Part shown: piece by piece, positions 34,150-43,918 of the stretch
Position numbering within the stretch: the first letter of the stretch is position 1
How the letters are laid out: each line of letters starts with the position of its first letter
Assembly (NCBI GenBank): GCA_027483765.1
Contig: JAIXTW010000011.1
Location: 62,001 to 126,000, forward strand
Direction: 5' to 3'
Length of the DNA: 64,000 bases
From: Streptomycetaceae bacterium
GTDB lineage: Bacteria > Actinomycetota > Actinomycetes > Nanopelagicales > Nanopelagicaceae
The notes under the pieces: model-generated
What the model was told of the DNA's origin: nothing
Seen by the model: the letters and a program-made list of their open reading frames with translations, nothing else
Databases searched by the model: none
Position numbers and translations under genes: made by a program

Positions 34150-35718
34150 ATGAACCGCTTGCAACGGTCGCTCAAACACTCGCTGGCCACTCGAGTAATT
34201 CTCTCAACCGTATTGCTCTCATTGAGCGTGGTTTCACTTGTCGGTTCAGCTCTGTACTCACGTCTTGCAGATGGAATCTATGCAACGAGTCTGAACTCCT
34301 CGCTAGCTGAATCTAGGTACACATTCTTTAACGCTGAATATCAAGTTTTAGCCTCGCAATCACTCAGTGTTGATGAACGCAAAAAGGCACTTGCTGAGTT
34401 CGTAGTGAGCACTTCGACTCAGGGAATCAATGAAGAACGTCGAGAAGTTATCTTTGTGAGAACTCCGACTTTAATTACTCCAATAAATTCATATGAGATG
34501 TCATCAAATATCATTAAAGTTTCTTCAATTCCCGCTGATTTACGTAAGCAGGTGCAGAAAAGTCCAAAACCGCAGCATGCTTATGCGCTTGCTCGGTATA
34601 ACAACGGCACTGTTGTGGATTCTCTCTTTGTTGGTCAGCGAATTAACATTCCCACTGGTGGTCGATACGAGGTTTACATTGTCTTCTCTTTGAAGAGTCA
34701 AAGTGTGACGCTCGATCTTATTAAAAACTCATTGCTGATCACAGGAATTATCCTTGTGCTTTTAATTGGACTTATCACGTGGCTGGTGGTCCGGCAGGTC
34801 GTCCGACCAGTGCGCGAAGCTGCCCGTATTGCCAACCAATTTACTCGTGGCGACTTCTCACAGCGTATGCAAGTCGTATCTACCGATGAAATGGCCACGC
34901 TCGCTAATTCTTATAATGAAATGGCACTTTCGATCGAACAACAGATTACTAGATTAGAAAACCTTTCTCGGGTTCAGCAGCGCTTTGTCTCCGATGTATC
35001 GCACGAGCTTCGTACACCGCTGACAACACTTCGTATGGCATCGGAAGTAATTCATAATCAACGCAACTCTTTTGATCCGCTTGTGGCCAGAAGCTCTGAG
35101 TTACTTGTGGCTCAGTTGGATAGGTTCGAAGGGTTGCTAGAAGACTTACTTGAGGTGAGTCGTTTTGATGCAGAAGTTGCAGTTCTTGAACCTGTTGAGT
35201 TTGACGTCATCAGCTTGATTAAACGGTGCGCTGCTGATTTCGAAGTGGCTAGCAATATCGCCACCCCTGAAATTCAAGTCAACTCTGATCAGGCGGTCAT
35301 CTCAATCAATGCCGATATCCGCAGAGTGGAGCGAATTATGCGAAACCTGCTATCGAATGCACTAGACCACGCTGAAGGAAAAAAAGTTGTTGTAAACGTT
35401 ATTGCTACAGATTCTGAAGTTGGAATTGGTGTTCGTGATTATGGCTCTGGGCTAGATGAGTCGGCGCTGATTAGAGTCTTCGATCGCTTCTGGAGAGCAG
35501 ATCCATCACGAGCCCGGGTACGCGGGGGCACTGGTTTGGGACTCTCTATCGCGCTAGAAGATGCTCGACTCCACAACGGAGAGTTAGATGCATGGGGTCG
35601 CCCGGGACAAGGTGCGCACTTTGTGCTTACGCTGCCACGTAAGGCCGGTGAATTAATTGATTCACGACCAATTAAGGTAATTCCAAAAGATTTCCACCAG
35701 GAGGTTTTCTACCAATAA
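34150..35718 (+). CDS. mtrB: Sensor histidine kinase MtrB
   Basis: From ATG 34150 the protein has 522 residues: a membrane helix (VILSTVLLSLSVVSLVGSALYSRLADGIY), an extracellular sensor of about 150 residues, a second helix (LLITGIILVLLIGLITWLVVRQVV), HAMP, HisKA (FVSDVSHELRTPLTTLRMASEVI, catalytic His) and HATPase (NLLSNALDHAEGKK, DYGSGLDES, GGTGLGLSIALEDARLHNG). It phosphorylates MtrA. The lipoprotein gene lpqB, which normally follows mtrB and modulates MtrB signalling, is absent; comF follows after about 30 bases. Confidence 0.93.
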   Translation: MNRLQRSLKHSLATRVILSTVLLSLSVVSLVGSALYSRLADGIYATSLNSSLAESRYTFFNAEYQVLASQSLSVDERKKALAEFVVSTSTQGINEERREVIFVRTPTLITPINSYEMSSNIIKVSSIPADLRKQVQKSPKPQHAYALARYNNGTVVDSLFVGQRINIPTGGRYEVYIVFSLKSQSVTLDLIKNSLLITGIILVLLIGLITWLVVRQVVRPVREAARIANQFTRGDFSQRMQVVSTDEMATLANSYNEMALSIEQQITRLENLSRVQQRFVSDVSHELRTPLTTLRMASEVIHNQRNSFDPLVARSSELLVAQLDRFEGLLEDLLEVSRFDAEVAVLEPVEFDVISLIKRCAADFEVASNIATPEIQVNSDQAVISINADIRRVERIMRNLLSNALDHAEGKKVVVNVIATDSEVGIGVRDYGSGLDESALIRVFDRFWRADPSRARVRGGTGLGLSIALEDARLHNGELDAWGRPGQGAHFVLTLPRKAGELIDSRPIKVIPKDFHQEVFYQ

Positions 35719-35750
35719 CCTGCAGCGGTTAAAAGCTGCATGATGGCCTG

Positions 35751-36389
35751 ATGAGTTTTATCAAATCATTAGGAGAGTTAATCTTTCCAGTTCGTTGTTT
35801 AGGTTGTGGAGCGCTCGGGCTAGAAATCTGCTCACTCTGCCGAAAATTCTGGCAGCCACGAATCTATCGAACACTTTCGCGCAAAAAACCCTATTTTCCT
35901 ATCTACTCAGCTATTCCATATTCACCTATTGCCGGAAAAGTTTTATTGGCTGCAAAAGAAAATGGAATACAGCAAGCAGATCAATTGATAGTAAGTGCGC
36001 TCTCGCATTCGCTCTCACTCTGCATTAAAGAGCAAGGAGCTGGATTCTTAGTTCCAATCCCATCACGAAAGTCAGTCGCGCGATTGCGAGGCAGGCAATT
36101 CATCGCTGAATTAACTCGTGAAATTAGCTATGGCGCGCAAGTACCTTCCTTCGAAGTATTGACTCATACTCGATTGGTCAAAGATCAGTCAAAATTAGAT
36201 GCTAAACATCGTGCAGAAAATCTAGCGGGGGCACTGGTCTCCATGCGATTTCAGAGTGGCAAGGCGATCATCGTTGACGACCTTGTCACAACTGGGGCAA
36301 CTCTGCATGAGGCAGCCCGCGCCCTGCACGCGAAAGGGATAGAGGTCCTGGCTGCGGTTACTGCTTGCGTGGCAGAACCTCTACGATAA
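35751..36389 (+). CDS. ComF family amidophosphoribosyltransferase-like protein
   Basis: The 212-residue protein has an N-terminal zinc-finger-like [15 protein letters not shown] and a PRTase domain whose PRPP-binding loop is [22 protein letters not shown]. ComF proteins assist DNA uptake in naturally competent bacteria, though many genomes without competence keep them. It occupies the Rv3242c position between mtrB and secA. The hpf gene usually found between comF and secA is missing; comF and secA are separated by about 60 bases. Confidence 0.88.
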   Translation: MSFIKSLGELIFPVRCLGCGALGLEICSLCRKFWQPRIYRTLSRKKPYFPIYSAIPYSPIAGKVLLAAKENGIQQADQLIVSALSHSLSLCIKEQGAGFLVPIPSRKSVARLRGRQFIAELTREISYGAQVPSFEVLTHTRLVKDQSKLDAKHRAENLAGALVSMRFQSGKAIIVDDLVTTGATLHEAARALHAKGIEVLAAVTACVAEPLR

Positions 36390-36448
36390 GGGGGCTTGAA
36401 AAGGCGCTCCTTGGTAACCCAAAGGAGATGAAATCGGAAGGTAGGCAG

Positions 36449-39121
36449 ATGGCATCAATTCTCGACCGCATCATGCGAGCCGGCGAAGGAAAAATCCTGC
36501 GCGAGTTAAGCAAGGTTGTCGAAGAGGTCAACGCCTTCGAAAGCTCAATCTCTGCACTGTCCGATGATCAACTGCGCGGCAAGACAGCGGAGTTTAAATC
36601 TCGACTTGCACAAGGCCAGACACTTGATGATCTGCTTCCGGAAGCATTCGCAGTCGTTCGTGAAGCGGCAAAGCGCACACTTGGGCAACGTCACTACGAC
36701 GTTCAGATCATGGGTGGAGCGGCGCTGCACCGCGGAAACATTGCAGAAATGCGCACTGGTGAAGGAAAGACGCTGGTCGCAACACTTCCTTCTTATCTCA
36801 ACGCCCTAGCAGGACGTGGCGTCCACGTTGTTACAGTCAATGATTATTTAGCAGAACGTGACAGCGAATGGATGGGTCGTATCCATCGTTTCCTTGGGCT
36901 TAACGTCGGAGTCATCGTCAATAGCATGACGCCTTCTGAGCGTAGAGCGGCATACCTTTCAGATATTACATATGGCACCAACAATGAATTTGGATTCGAT
37001 TACCTTCGAGACAACATGGCATGGTCACTTGAAGACTGCGTACAACGTGATCACTTCTTCGCTGTGGTCGACGAAGTTGACTCGATTCTCATCGATGAAG
37101 CGCGCACCCCACTGATCATCAGCGGACCGGCAGATAAGGCAACCAAGTGGTATGTAGAGTTTGCAAATATCGCCACCAAACTTCAGCGCGATGTTCACTA
37201 TGAAGTTGATGAGAAGAAGAAAACCGTTGGAATCCTAGAAGATGGCGTCTCCAAGGTCGAAGAACTCCTTAGGATTGAGAACCTTTACGAGGCTGCCAAT
37301 ACAACTCTGATTGGCTACCTCAATAACTCTGTCCGCGCGAAAGAGCTCTTTAAGCGCGATAAAGATTATGTAGTCATGAACGGCGAACTTCTTATTGTCG
37401 ATGAGCACACCGGCCGCATGCTTGCTGGTCGCCGCTACAGCGAAGGCTTACACCAGGCGCTGGAAGCGAAAGAGCGCATCGAAATTAAAGATGAGAATCA
37501 AACTCTTGCCACAATCACACTACAAAATTACTTCCGTCTCTACGAAACTATCTCAGGCATGACCGGAACGGCCATGACCGAGGCATCTGAATTTCATCAG
37601 ATCTATAAGTTGGGCGTAGTTCCTATTCCAACAAATCGTCCAATGCAACGTATCGATGAACCAGATTTGGTCTACAAATCTGAAGGTGGAAAGTTTGCTG
37701 CCGTAACTCGTGACATCGTTGAACGTCATCGCAAGGGCCAACCGGTACTTGTTGGAACTGTCAGCGTTGAAAAGTCAGAAGAACTCTCAGCATTCCTGAA
37801 GAAATCAGGAGTTCCGCACGAAGTACTTAACGCAAAGCATCACGAACGTGAAGCAGCCATTGTGGCGCGCGCCGGAACAAAGGGCGCGGTTACCGTTGCT
37901 ACAAATATGGCAGGGCGTGGAACTGACATCATGCTTGGTGGCAACCCTGAGTTCATGGCTGACTTTGAATTACAGCGCAAGGGAATTTCACCGGTAGAAA
38001 ATCCGGCTGAGTATGAAAGTGCGTGGCCGGCAGAAATTGAAAAGCAGAAAGCTGCAATTGCTAAAGAGCACGAAGAAGTTATCGCATTAGGTGGCCTCTA
38101 TGTTCTTGGAACAGAGCGCCACGAGTCACGTCGTATTGATAATCAGCTTCGCGGTCGATCTGGTCGCCAAGGAGATCCGGGAGAGTCTCGCTTCTATCTC
38201 TCACTACAAGATGATTTGATGCGCAGATTTAACTCTGGAATTGTTGAACGCGTTCTGGGAGCAGCAGGATTGCCTGAGGATGAACCAATCGAATCGAAGA
38301 TGGTCTCTAATGCAATTCGTTCAGCGCAGACACAGGTTGAAGCGCAGAATTTTGAGATTCGTAAGAATGTTCTCAAATATGACGATGTAATGAATCGTCA
38401 ACGAGAAGTTATTTATGCAGAGCGCCGTCTTGTGTTGGAAGGCAAAGATATTGGAGCCCAGGTGGGCGATTTCATGGCCGACACTTTGCGCGCTTATGTT
38501 CAAGTTGCCACAGCTGAAGGGTATGCAGAAGATTGGGATCTGGATCAACTGTGGACCGCGCTTAAACTTATCTATCCAATTTCTTTCACCCCACAAGATC
38601 TAGAGAATGAATTCGGATCTCGATCCGCACTTGATGTTGAGATTTTGGAGATCCGCATTCTTGAAGATGCTGTCTCTGAATATAAGAAACGTGAAGCTGA
38701 ACTAGGTACAGATGTACTTCGTGAGTTAGAGCGAAAAGTTCTGCTATCAGTCCTTGATCGTAAATGGCGCGAGCATCTCTACGAGATGGATTACCTGCAA
38801 GAAGGTATTGGCCTTCGTGCGATGGCCCAACGCGATCCGCTCGTTGAATATCAGCGTGAGGGCTATGAGCTCTTCTCCGCCATGATGGATGCAATTAAGG
38901 AAGAGCTTGCTAGCCTGGTCTTTAATGTTGAAGTCACAATCGAAGGCGATGGTTCACAAGTTAAGGCGCGCGGCGTAGATGAAAAACCTGCCAGCGTTGC
39001 CCCGCTTCGATATACCGCGGCTGATGAAAATGGCGTGATGACATCTAGCGATGTTTCACGTAATGGTCCTTGCCCTTGTGGTTCTGGAAAGAAGTTTAAG
39101 CGCTGTCACGGCGCCGCTTAA
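36449..39121 (+). CDS. secA: Preprotein translocase ATPase SecA
   Basis: From ATG 36449 (SD GGAAGG upstream; typical start [20 protein letters not shown]) the protein has 890 residues. Motifs are [13 protein letters not shown] (Walker A), [46 protein letters not shown] (DEAD/E), [39 protein letters not shown] and the C-terminal zinc motif [14 protein letters not shown]. It drives export through SecYEG. The track begins upstream at 36365 with no family support. It is a SecA1-type; secA2 is not in this window. Confidence 0.95.
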   Translation: MASILDRIMRAGEGKILRELSKVVEEVNAFESSISALSDDQLRGKTAEFKSRLAQGQTLDDLLPEAFAVVREAAKRTLGQRHYDVQIMGGAALHRGNIAEMRTGEGKTLVATLPSYLNALAGRGVHVVTVNDYLAERDSEWMGRIHRFLGLNVGVIVNSMTPSERRAAYLSDITYGTNNEFGFDYLRDNMAWSLEDCVQRDHFFAVVDEVDSILIDEARTPLIISGPADKATKWYVEFANIATKLQRDVHYEVDEKKKTVGILEDGVSKVEELLRIENLYEAANTTLIGYLNNSVRAKELFKRDKDYVVMNGELLIVDEHTGRMLAGRRYSEGLHQALEAKERIEIKDENQTLATITLQNYFRLYETISGMTGTAMTEASEFHQIYKLGVVPIPTNRPMQRIDEPDLVYKSEGGKFAAVTRDIVERHRKGQPVLVGTVSVEKSEELSAFLKKSGVPHEVLNAKHHEREAAIVARAGTKGAVTVATNMAGRGTDIMLGGNPEFMADFELQRKGISPVENPAEYESAWPAEIEKQKAAIAKEHEEVIALGGLYVLGTERHESRRIDNQLRGRSGRQGDPGESRFYLSLQDDLMRRFNSGIVERVLGAAGLPEDEPIESKMVSNAIRSAQTQVEAQNFEIRKNVLKYDDVMNRQREVIYAERRLVLEGKDIGAQVGDFMADTLRAYVQVATAEGYAEDWDLDQLWTALKLIYPISFTPQDLENEFGSRSALDVEILEIRILEDAVSEYKKREAELGTDVLRELERKVLLSVLDRKWREHLYEMDYLQEGIGLRAMAQRDPLVEYQREGYELFSAMMDAIKEELASLVFNVEVTIEGDGSQVKARGVDEKPASVAPLRYTAADENGVMTSSDVSRNGPCPCGSGKKFKRCHGAA

Positions 39122-39127
39122 ATTACT

Positions 39128-39655
39128 TTAAAGAAGTCGGAGCGCGGTACAAAGCCAACGCCCGTCTACACCTTCAAATCGAATGACGATTGCGCGAAGT
39201 CGTTCGCCGTACCTCACTGTCACCGTCGTTTCACAGATTCCGTCGAGTGGTTCTGATTGATGAATATTTCTAATTCTTCCCAGTTCGCTCTGACTCCCAG
39301 TCTTACGGAGTAACTCCATATAAATCACGCGATGACATGCGCGCAGCAACTGTGCAGGTTGCCGCCGCCCTGCCCAAATTTCGATAACACTGACAATGAA
39401 CTTCATCGTCCACTGATGTAAATCAGGTAGATCTGCCGCCGAGGTAGGTATGGGCATCTCATCGAGATCAATATCTTCACCAAATGTGGAGGGCACTAAA
39501 TAAAGTTTTGCCACCTGTTTCGCCAGCACGGGGTTCGGAGGTGCAAATAGATCGAGAACTGGATGGCTCCAGAGCGCCGGATCCTCTGTGCTAGAAATTA
39601 ACTGTAGATGTGGCCTTGCTCGAGGGAATGTGTAGTTAAACGTTTCTGTTGTCAT
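39128..39655 (-). CDS. Rv3235/DUF6459 family protein
   Basis: The 175-residue protein (HPVLDLFAPPNPVLAKQVAKLYLVP ... LHQWTMKFIVSVIEIWAGRRQPAQLLRACHRVIYMELLRKTG ... RYGERLRAIVIRFEGVDGRWLCTALRLL) matches the Rv3235 family, whose WxGRRPxxQLxRW-like and WxCTALRL motifs are visible. Function unknown. It is convergent with secA, with six bases between stops, as in other actinobacteria where it neighbours secA. It has no signal peptide or metal motif. Confidence 0.85.
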   Translation of the reverse strand: MTTETFNYTFPRARPHLQLISSTEDPALWSHPVLDLFAPPNPVLAKQVAKLYLVPSTFGEDIDLDEMPIPTSAADLPDLHQWTMKFIVSVIEIWAGRRQPAQLLRACHRVIYMELLRKTGSQSELGRIRNIHQSEPLDGICETTVTVRYGERLRAIVIRFEGVDGRWLCTALRLL

Positions 39656-39777
39656 GGACGAATAATCGAATGACCAGCTAATGAATGAATCATCTAATTG
39701 GGTGAAAAGCGGTCATCCTTTCTTTGTATTGTGGACAAGCGCAGTCACTTTTTTGCACTCGCTCTTACCCTGCCGCC

Positions 39778-40374
39778 ATGGCAATTAAGAGACAGAAAAA
39801 CACGCGCTTCATTCTCTCGATCTCACTCTTTGTAGCAGCGCTACTGGCCTCTTTCCTCATGTCTATCGCAGCAAACCAGAAAGAGAATTACTGGGTAGCA
39901 GCGAATCCGATAGCACCGGGGAGCTCGATTGCCCGCGAAGACCTCAGCCTCATCGCAGTCTCACTTGGCGGAGCACGTGGGAAATATGTATCTGCTGATG
40001 CTAACCCTGTTGGGCTCATCTCTCGTCGAGTCATTGCAGCTGGTGAGTTAATTGAGGTAGATGCGATTACAAACCAGTCAGCTACTGCGAGCTTTAAAGA
40101 GCTTTCGCTCAGCATGCGCTCGGTAGATATTCCATCTCAGGTCAGCACCGGAGAGATTGTGGCTCTCTACCAACTACATGATGAAAAGAATGGAGAAAGT
40201 CTTCAGCCTCCGGCATTTATTCTCGGTGGTGTGTTTGTCGTTTCAATCGATCGAAAAGGAACAAATTTCGGGGGAGAAGTTGCCCTCACTGTCTCGATTG
40301 ATAGCGAATTTATCTCCGAGGTGTTAGCCGCAACCACAAGTGGACGTTTGGTTGCGGTACGAACACATGGCTAA
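39778..40374 (+). CDS. SAF-domain (CpaB-like) membrane protein
   Basis: From ATG 39778 the protein has 198 residues: one membrane helix ([21 protein letters not shown]) then a SAF/CpaB-type beta-clip domain ([60 protein letters not shown]). In Tad/Flp pili, CpaB-like SAF proteins act with the secretin/pore; in actinobacteria they often stand beside secA. It overlaps the next ATPase gene by eight bases, so the two are a unit. No other pilus genes are in the window. The longer track start was rejected. Confidence 0.82.
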   Translation: MAIKRQKNTRFILSISLFVAALLASFLMSIAANQKENYWVAANPIAPGSSIAREDLSLIAVSLGGARGKYVSADANPVGLISRRVIAAGELIEVDAITNQSATASFKELSLSMRSVDIPSQVSTGEIVALYQLHDEKNGESLQPPAFILGGVFVVSIDRKGTNFGGEVALTVSIDSEFISEVLAATTSGRLVAVRTHG

Positions 40375-41458
40375 GCCTGAACACGCCACCGCTATCACCG
40401 CGATACATGGAGCTGACTTTGAAAGTTTTGCTGCGAGCACGCTATTTAGCCAAGGGTGGAGCGTCTTACATCGCGCACTCGATTGGTCTTCGTTACAACA
40501 ATTTCTAAAGGAGTTAGCTACTCCGCCCGATGTTCTGTTGATTTCAACAGATCTAGAGGGGCTAGATCGAAAAGCACTTGATCAAATGAGTACGCGGGGA
40601 ACTCGAATCTTCATCTTTCGAAAGCGCCAAGATGATCTGCAGCAGTACCCAGAATCATTCCCAGAACCCACTCTTGCGCTAGAACTGATTGGCATGATCC
40701 GCGGTTCAATGAGAAAACCGATGCTCGTCGTCAGCGAGCAGATTATCAACCAGCCGCGCGCTTATGTTTTGGCAGTTGCAGGTGCGCACGCAAGTTCCGG
40801 GTGCACCAGCCTCAGCATCAATATCGCGACCGAACTTAGTCTCATGTCAAAGAGAGTCCTACTAATTGATGGCAATTCCACTGCACCCGCTATTGCAATT
40901 CTATTAGGACAGCAGGGGCTTAACTCGGCAAAAAGTTATCAGAAGATTTCACATAATGTGTGGGCACTAGAAGTTACTCAAGAAAATATTGCGCAGTCCG
41001 TTGCCTTATTGGACTCTGCCACAACGGAGTTTGATTACATCGTCATAGATGCAGGTGTGGCTACAGATTTAGCACAAATACTCCGTGGGCAGCGTTGGAC
41101 AGGCGAAGTTCTAGTCTGGATTACCTCCCATGCTGATGAGCTATGGGTAGTGTCGAAATCGAATCGACTGGGAGTGGAAAGAGTTCGCACACTCTCACAC
41201 GCACTCGTGCAGAACTCAATTAAACCGACAATCACTTTCGTGCAATCGATGTCATCACCAGGCAAGAAGACAACCATTCACGATCAAGCATTTGCAACGG
41301 CTGCCGCAGCCGCAAGCACCAAAAAGATTCTTCATTATCCATTCGACTCCCGGTCGATATCGGCGGCCGAGCAAGAGTCGGTCTCGCTTTATGAATCTAA
41401 CGAGAGAACCGTGCTGCGCAAGAGCATTGCCACTTTGGCCGGTGAACTCAGGGGATAA
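40367..41458 (+). CDS. CpaE/TadZ-like ATPase with degenerate Walker A
   Basis: From ATG 40367 (overlapping the SAF gene) the protein has 363 residues. An N-terminal receiver-like segment (about 1-110) precedes a MinD/ParA-fold domain: [38 protein letters not shown], then [18 protein letters not shown]. In active ParA/MinD enzymes the loop is KGGxGKT; here both lysines are lost (HASSGCT), so ATP hydrolysis is doubtful. CpaE/TadZ proteins localise pilus machinery. The linkage to the SAF protein suggests a reduced Tad-like localisation module or a repurposed pair. Start by coupling. Confidence 0.8.
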   Translation: MAKPEHATAITAIHGADFESFAASTLFSQGWSVLHRALDWSSLQQFLKELATPPDVLLISTDLEGLDRKALDQMSTRGTRIFIFRKRQDDLQQYPESFPEPTLALELIGMIRGSMRKPMLVVSEQIINQPRAYVLAVAGAHASSGCTSLSINIATELSLMSKRVLLIDGNSTAPAIAILLGQQGLNSAKSYQKISHNVWALEVTQENIAQSVALLDSATTEFDYIVIDAGVATDLAQILRGQRWTGEVLVWITSHADELWVVSKSNRLGVERVRTLSHALVQNSIKPTITFVQSMSSPGKKTTIHDQAFATAAAAASTKKILHYPFDSRSISAAEQESVSLYESNERTVLRKSIATLAGELRG

Positions 41459-41477
41459 GTTCTTATAGGCTTACCTC

Positions 41478-41867
41478 ATGCGTGCATATGTGGCAGCGAC
41501 AGCTCTCGAGCTGCAAGACTTTCTTCAATCTGGAGAGTTCGATGTTAGTGATGCGTATGCAGCGACTCCAACATTTATTGACAGTAACTCTGATCTCGAT
41601 GAGGAAGAAGTTGAGTACACACTCTCGTTGGTAGCAGCAGAGGATGCGATAGAACTGAAGTCAGATTCGGCCGGCACAGCGTGTGTGTTGGCGCTCGAGG
41701 TGCCGCAAGCCATTATTGGAGCTGAACACGATATGTCGATTTCACTGACAGCTCCGCTCCAGTGGGATTACGTGCAATGTTGCTTTGAAGTTTCAGCAGA
41801 TGGTGAAGAGTTAATCTGGTTTGCAACGCAAGAGATTGCATCCAATATTGCACATTGGCTCGGATAG
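41478..41867 (+). CDS. DUF6912-like protein (129 aa)
   Basis: The 129-residue acidic protein starts MRAYVAATALELQDFL and contains DLDEEEVEYTLSLVAAEDAIEL and CFEVSADGEELIWFATQEIASNI. This order (MRVYLPAT-like start, DxEEEEYxALxxAA) matches the actinobacterial DUF6912 family. It is cytosolic, without membrane segments or known catalytic residues. It lies between the CpaE-like ATPase and the PdtaS-type kinase with about 10-20-base gaps. Function unknown. Confidence 0.7.
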   Translation: MRAYVAATALELQDFLQSGEFDVSDAYAATPTFIDSNSDLDEEEVEYTLSLVAAEDAIELKSDSAGTACVLALEVPQAIIGAEHDMSISLTAPLQWDYVQCCFEVSADGEELIWFATQEIASNIAHWLG

Positions 41868-41878
41868 AAACATTTTCC

Positions 41879-43354
41879 ATGGCATCCATTGAAGAGTTTG
41901 TTCACGAACGAAGTCCACTTGATGAAAGACATATCCACCGTTTGCGTGAGCTCATAGCTGATTGGCAGCTCCTCTCAGATTTGTCATTTGCAGACCTCAT
42001 CCTGTGGATTCCACTACGAAAAGATTTTAAGAGTTGGCCAACGGGGTATGTTGCAGTGGCACACATCAGACCTACAACAGCCGCCACGCTCTTTCCACTC
42101 GATGTCATTGGCCAGGAAATCATTTATGGAGAGCGAGAATATATTGACCGAGCGCTATCTACGGCAGAGATAATTCGAGATACCCAACCAGGACTCGTCG
42201 GAGATTTTCTTGTTAAGGAAGAGACAATTCCGGTATCAATCGATGGCCTGGTCGTTGCAGTGATTTCACGTCATAGAAATGCAGATTTGATGCGTCAACC
42301 AAGTCGGTTAGAGCTTAACTACCGAGAAATCGCACACAATCTCTATCGCATGATCACCGAAGAAACTTTTCCATACCCCGAGGCAGGTTCACTTTTTGAT
42401 CCGACACCTCGTGTTGGTGATGGTCTGATTCGCCTCGATGTAAACGGGGTTGTCTCGTATGCAAGTCCAAATGCACAATCTGCATTTAGTCGCCTTGGCT
42501 GGATACACGAAGTTGAGGGAAGTAAGTTGGGGGATTTGGCTCAAGCGCTAGCGAAGCAGAGTCCAGATGCGCAAGAAGAGAGTATTTCAGGCGCCCTCAC
42601 CGGAAAATCTCTGAAGCGAGTGGAAATCGAGAACGCTGGCGGCACAATCTCGTTCACCGTTCTACCTTTGATTGCGGGAGAAAATCGCATTGGCGCAATC
42701 GTGCTTTTGAATAACCTCACAGAGCTAAGGCGTCGTGAGCGAGAACTTGTTACCAAAGATGCCACGATTCGCGAGATTCACCATCGAGTAAAGAATAATT
42801 TGCAAACAGTATCGGCACTTCTTCGCCTACAAGCGCGTCGCATTGATGACCCAAATGCCAGCGCTGCTCTCAATGAAGCGGTACGGCGAATCGCATCTAT
42901 CGCGCTCGTGCACGAAACTCTCTCAAATACCCAAGATGCTTCCGTTGGATTTGATCAAGTACTCGAGAGCTTAGTTACGCACGCACTAGAACTCAGTCCT
43001 CGAATGAATGAACTGCGGATAGAGCGCACTGGCCTCTTTGGCTCACTTGATCCTCGAATTGCAACACCGCTGGCACTTGTCATCACAGAGTTGATTCATA
43101 ATGCTCTCGAACATGGCTTAGCTGAAGAAGGTTCAGTTTTAGGCATTCATGTGCAATCGGAAGGGGCAGATATTCGAGTGGTCATCTCTGATGATGGCGT
43201 TGGATTACCAGACGGGTTTAATGTCGCAACATCGCCGAACTTAGGTTTACAAATTGTTCGGACACTTACCGAGAACGAATTGAGTGGAACGCTTTCATTG
43301 ATTTCAGATGAAAATCAGACAGAAGCAATTTTGGTATTCCCAAACTCCAAGTAA
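41879..43354 (+). CDS. pdtaS: PdtaS-like soluble sensor histidine kinase (HisKA_2)
   Basis: From ATG 41879 the protein has 491 residues. It has an N-terminal GAF-like domain, a central PAS domain (about 190-290: GDGLIRLDVNGVVSYASPNAQSAFSRLG), the HisKA_2/HWE-type box REIHHRVKNNLQTVSALLRLQARR with catalytic His, and HATPase (VITELIHNALEHGL, ISDDGVGLPDGFN). No membrane helices. PdtaS phosphorylates PdtaR, an ANTAR antiterminator. The gene is convergent with whiB1, just as Rv3220c neighbours whiB1 (Rv3219). PdtaR is not in this window. Confidence 0.88.
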   Translation: MASIEEFVHERSPLDERHIHRLRELIADWQLLSDLSFADLILWIPLRKDFKSWPTGYVAVAHIRPTTAATLFPLDVIGQEIIYGEREYIDRALSTAEIIRDTQPGLVGDFLVKEETIPVSIDGLVVAVISRHRNADLMRQPSRLELNYREIAHNLYRMITEETFPYPEAGSLFDPTPRVGDGLIRLDVNGVVSYASPNAQSAFSRLGWIHEVEGSKLGDLAQALAKQSPDAQEESISGALTGKSLKRVEIENAGGTISFTVLPLIAGENRIGAIVLLNNLTELRRRERELVTKDATIREIHHRVKNNLQTVSALLRLQARRIDDPNASAALNEAVRRIASIALVHETLSNTQDASVGFDQVLESLVTHALELSPRMNELRIERTGLFGSLDPRIATPLALVITELIHNALEHGLAEEGSVLGIHVQSEGADIRVVISDDGVGLPDGFNVATSPNLGLQIVRTLTENELSGTLSLISDENQTEAILVFPNSK

Positions 43355-43366
43355 AAGCTTGTGGGG

Positions 43367-43633
43367 TTAAGCGAGTCCGTTATCCATCAAGCGCGCACGA
43401 TTACGTGCTGCGCGGCGCTTAAGCGCGCGACGTTCATCCTCTGAAAGTCCGCCCCATACGCCGGCATCTTGACCTGATTCCAAAGCCCAAGCAAGGCAAG
43501 GCTCTTTGACGATGCAGCGGTTACAAACTTTCTTAGCTTCTTCAATCTGGCTAATTGCAGGGCCAGTGTTTCCAACCGGGAAGAAGAGTTCAGGGTCTTC
43601 GTCACGACATGCAGATTGATGTCTCCAATCCAT
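43367..43633 (-). CDS. whiB1: WhiB1 iron-sulfur transcription factor
   Basis: The 88-residue protein has cysteines at positions 9, 37, 40 and 46 (SACRDEDPELFFPVG; KKVCNRCIVKEPC), GVWGGLSEDERRALKRR and a basic tail. The spacing is identical to M. tuberculosis WhiB1, an essential NO-responsive 4Fe-4S protein that binds the sigma-A region 4. It lies beside pdtaS as in mycobacteria. The upstream 180 bases contain small palindromes (TCAGCGCTGA; TGTGCACA). Confidence 0.93.
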   Translation of the reverse strand: MDWRHQSACRDEDPELFFPVGNTGPAISQIEEAKKVCNRCIVKEPCLAWALESGQDAGVWGGLSEDERRALKRRAARNRARLMDNGLA

Positions 43634-43660
43634 GGCTCACCCCTTCACTTCGCATCCGAT

Positions 43661-43688
43661 TCAGCGCTGATTTCAGCATGTGTGCACA
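43661..43688 (-). promoter_or_regulatory. Palindromes in the whiB1 upstream region
   Basis: TCAGCGCTGA (43661-43670) and TGTGCACA (43681-43688) are perfect short palindromes 30-55 bases upstream of the whiB1 start. They fall where a promoter would be expected, but I see no convincing -35/-10 pair. They may be regulator sites, such as for a CRP- or WhiB-linked factor; this is inference only. Confidence 0.3.
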
Positions 43689-43819
43689 ACGTGCGCGTGC
43701 AAGGTGGTAATTCTCCCTTGTGTAAGAGAGATAAACAAGAAGGTAGGAGAAAAGATTTGGAACTTTAAGGTGATTTATATCCCTCTGTGCTCAATGTGTA
43801 ATGAATTATTGTTGTGAAG

Positions 43820-43891
43820 TGCCCCCGACAGGAATCGAACCTGTGCACCTGCCTCCGGAGGGCAGTGCTCTATCCCCTGAGCTACGGGGGC
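43820..43891 (-). tRNA. tRNA-Arg (anticodon CCG)
   Basis: Reverse complement starts GCCCCCGTAGCTCAGGGGAT and ends CGGGGGC plus discriminator A. Acceptor stem GCCCCCG/CGGGGGC pairs fully; the anticodon stem CTGCC/GGCAG holds loop CTCCGGA, giving CCG; T-arm is CAGGTTCGATTCCTG. CCA is not encoded. The track ORF covering it is spurious. Confidence 0.95.
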
Positions 43892-43918
43892 GCAGGTAGA
43901 AGGGTAGGTTATCTGACT

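Noticed and set aside
43814-43918. Track N-terminal extension of MsrA
   Set aside because: It translates through the tRNA-Arg gene; ATG 43919 is the true start.
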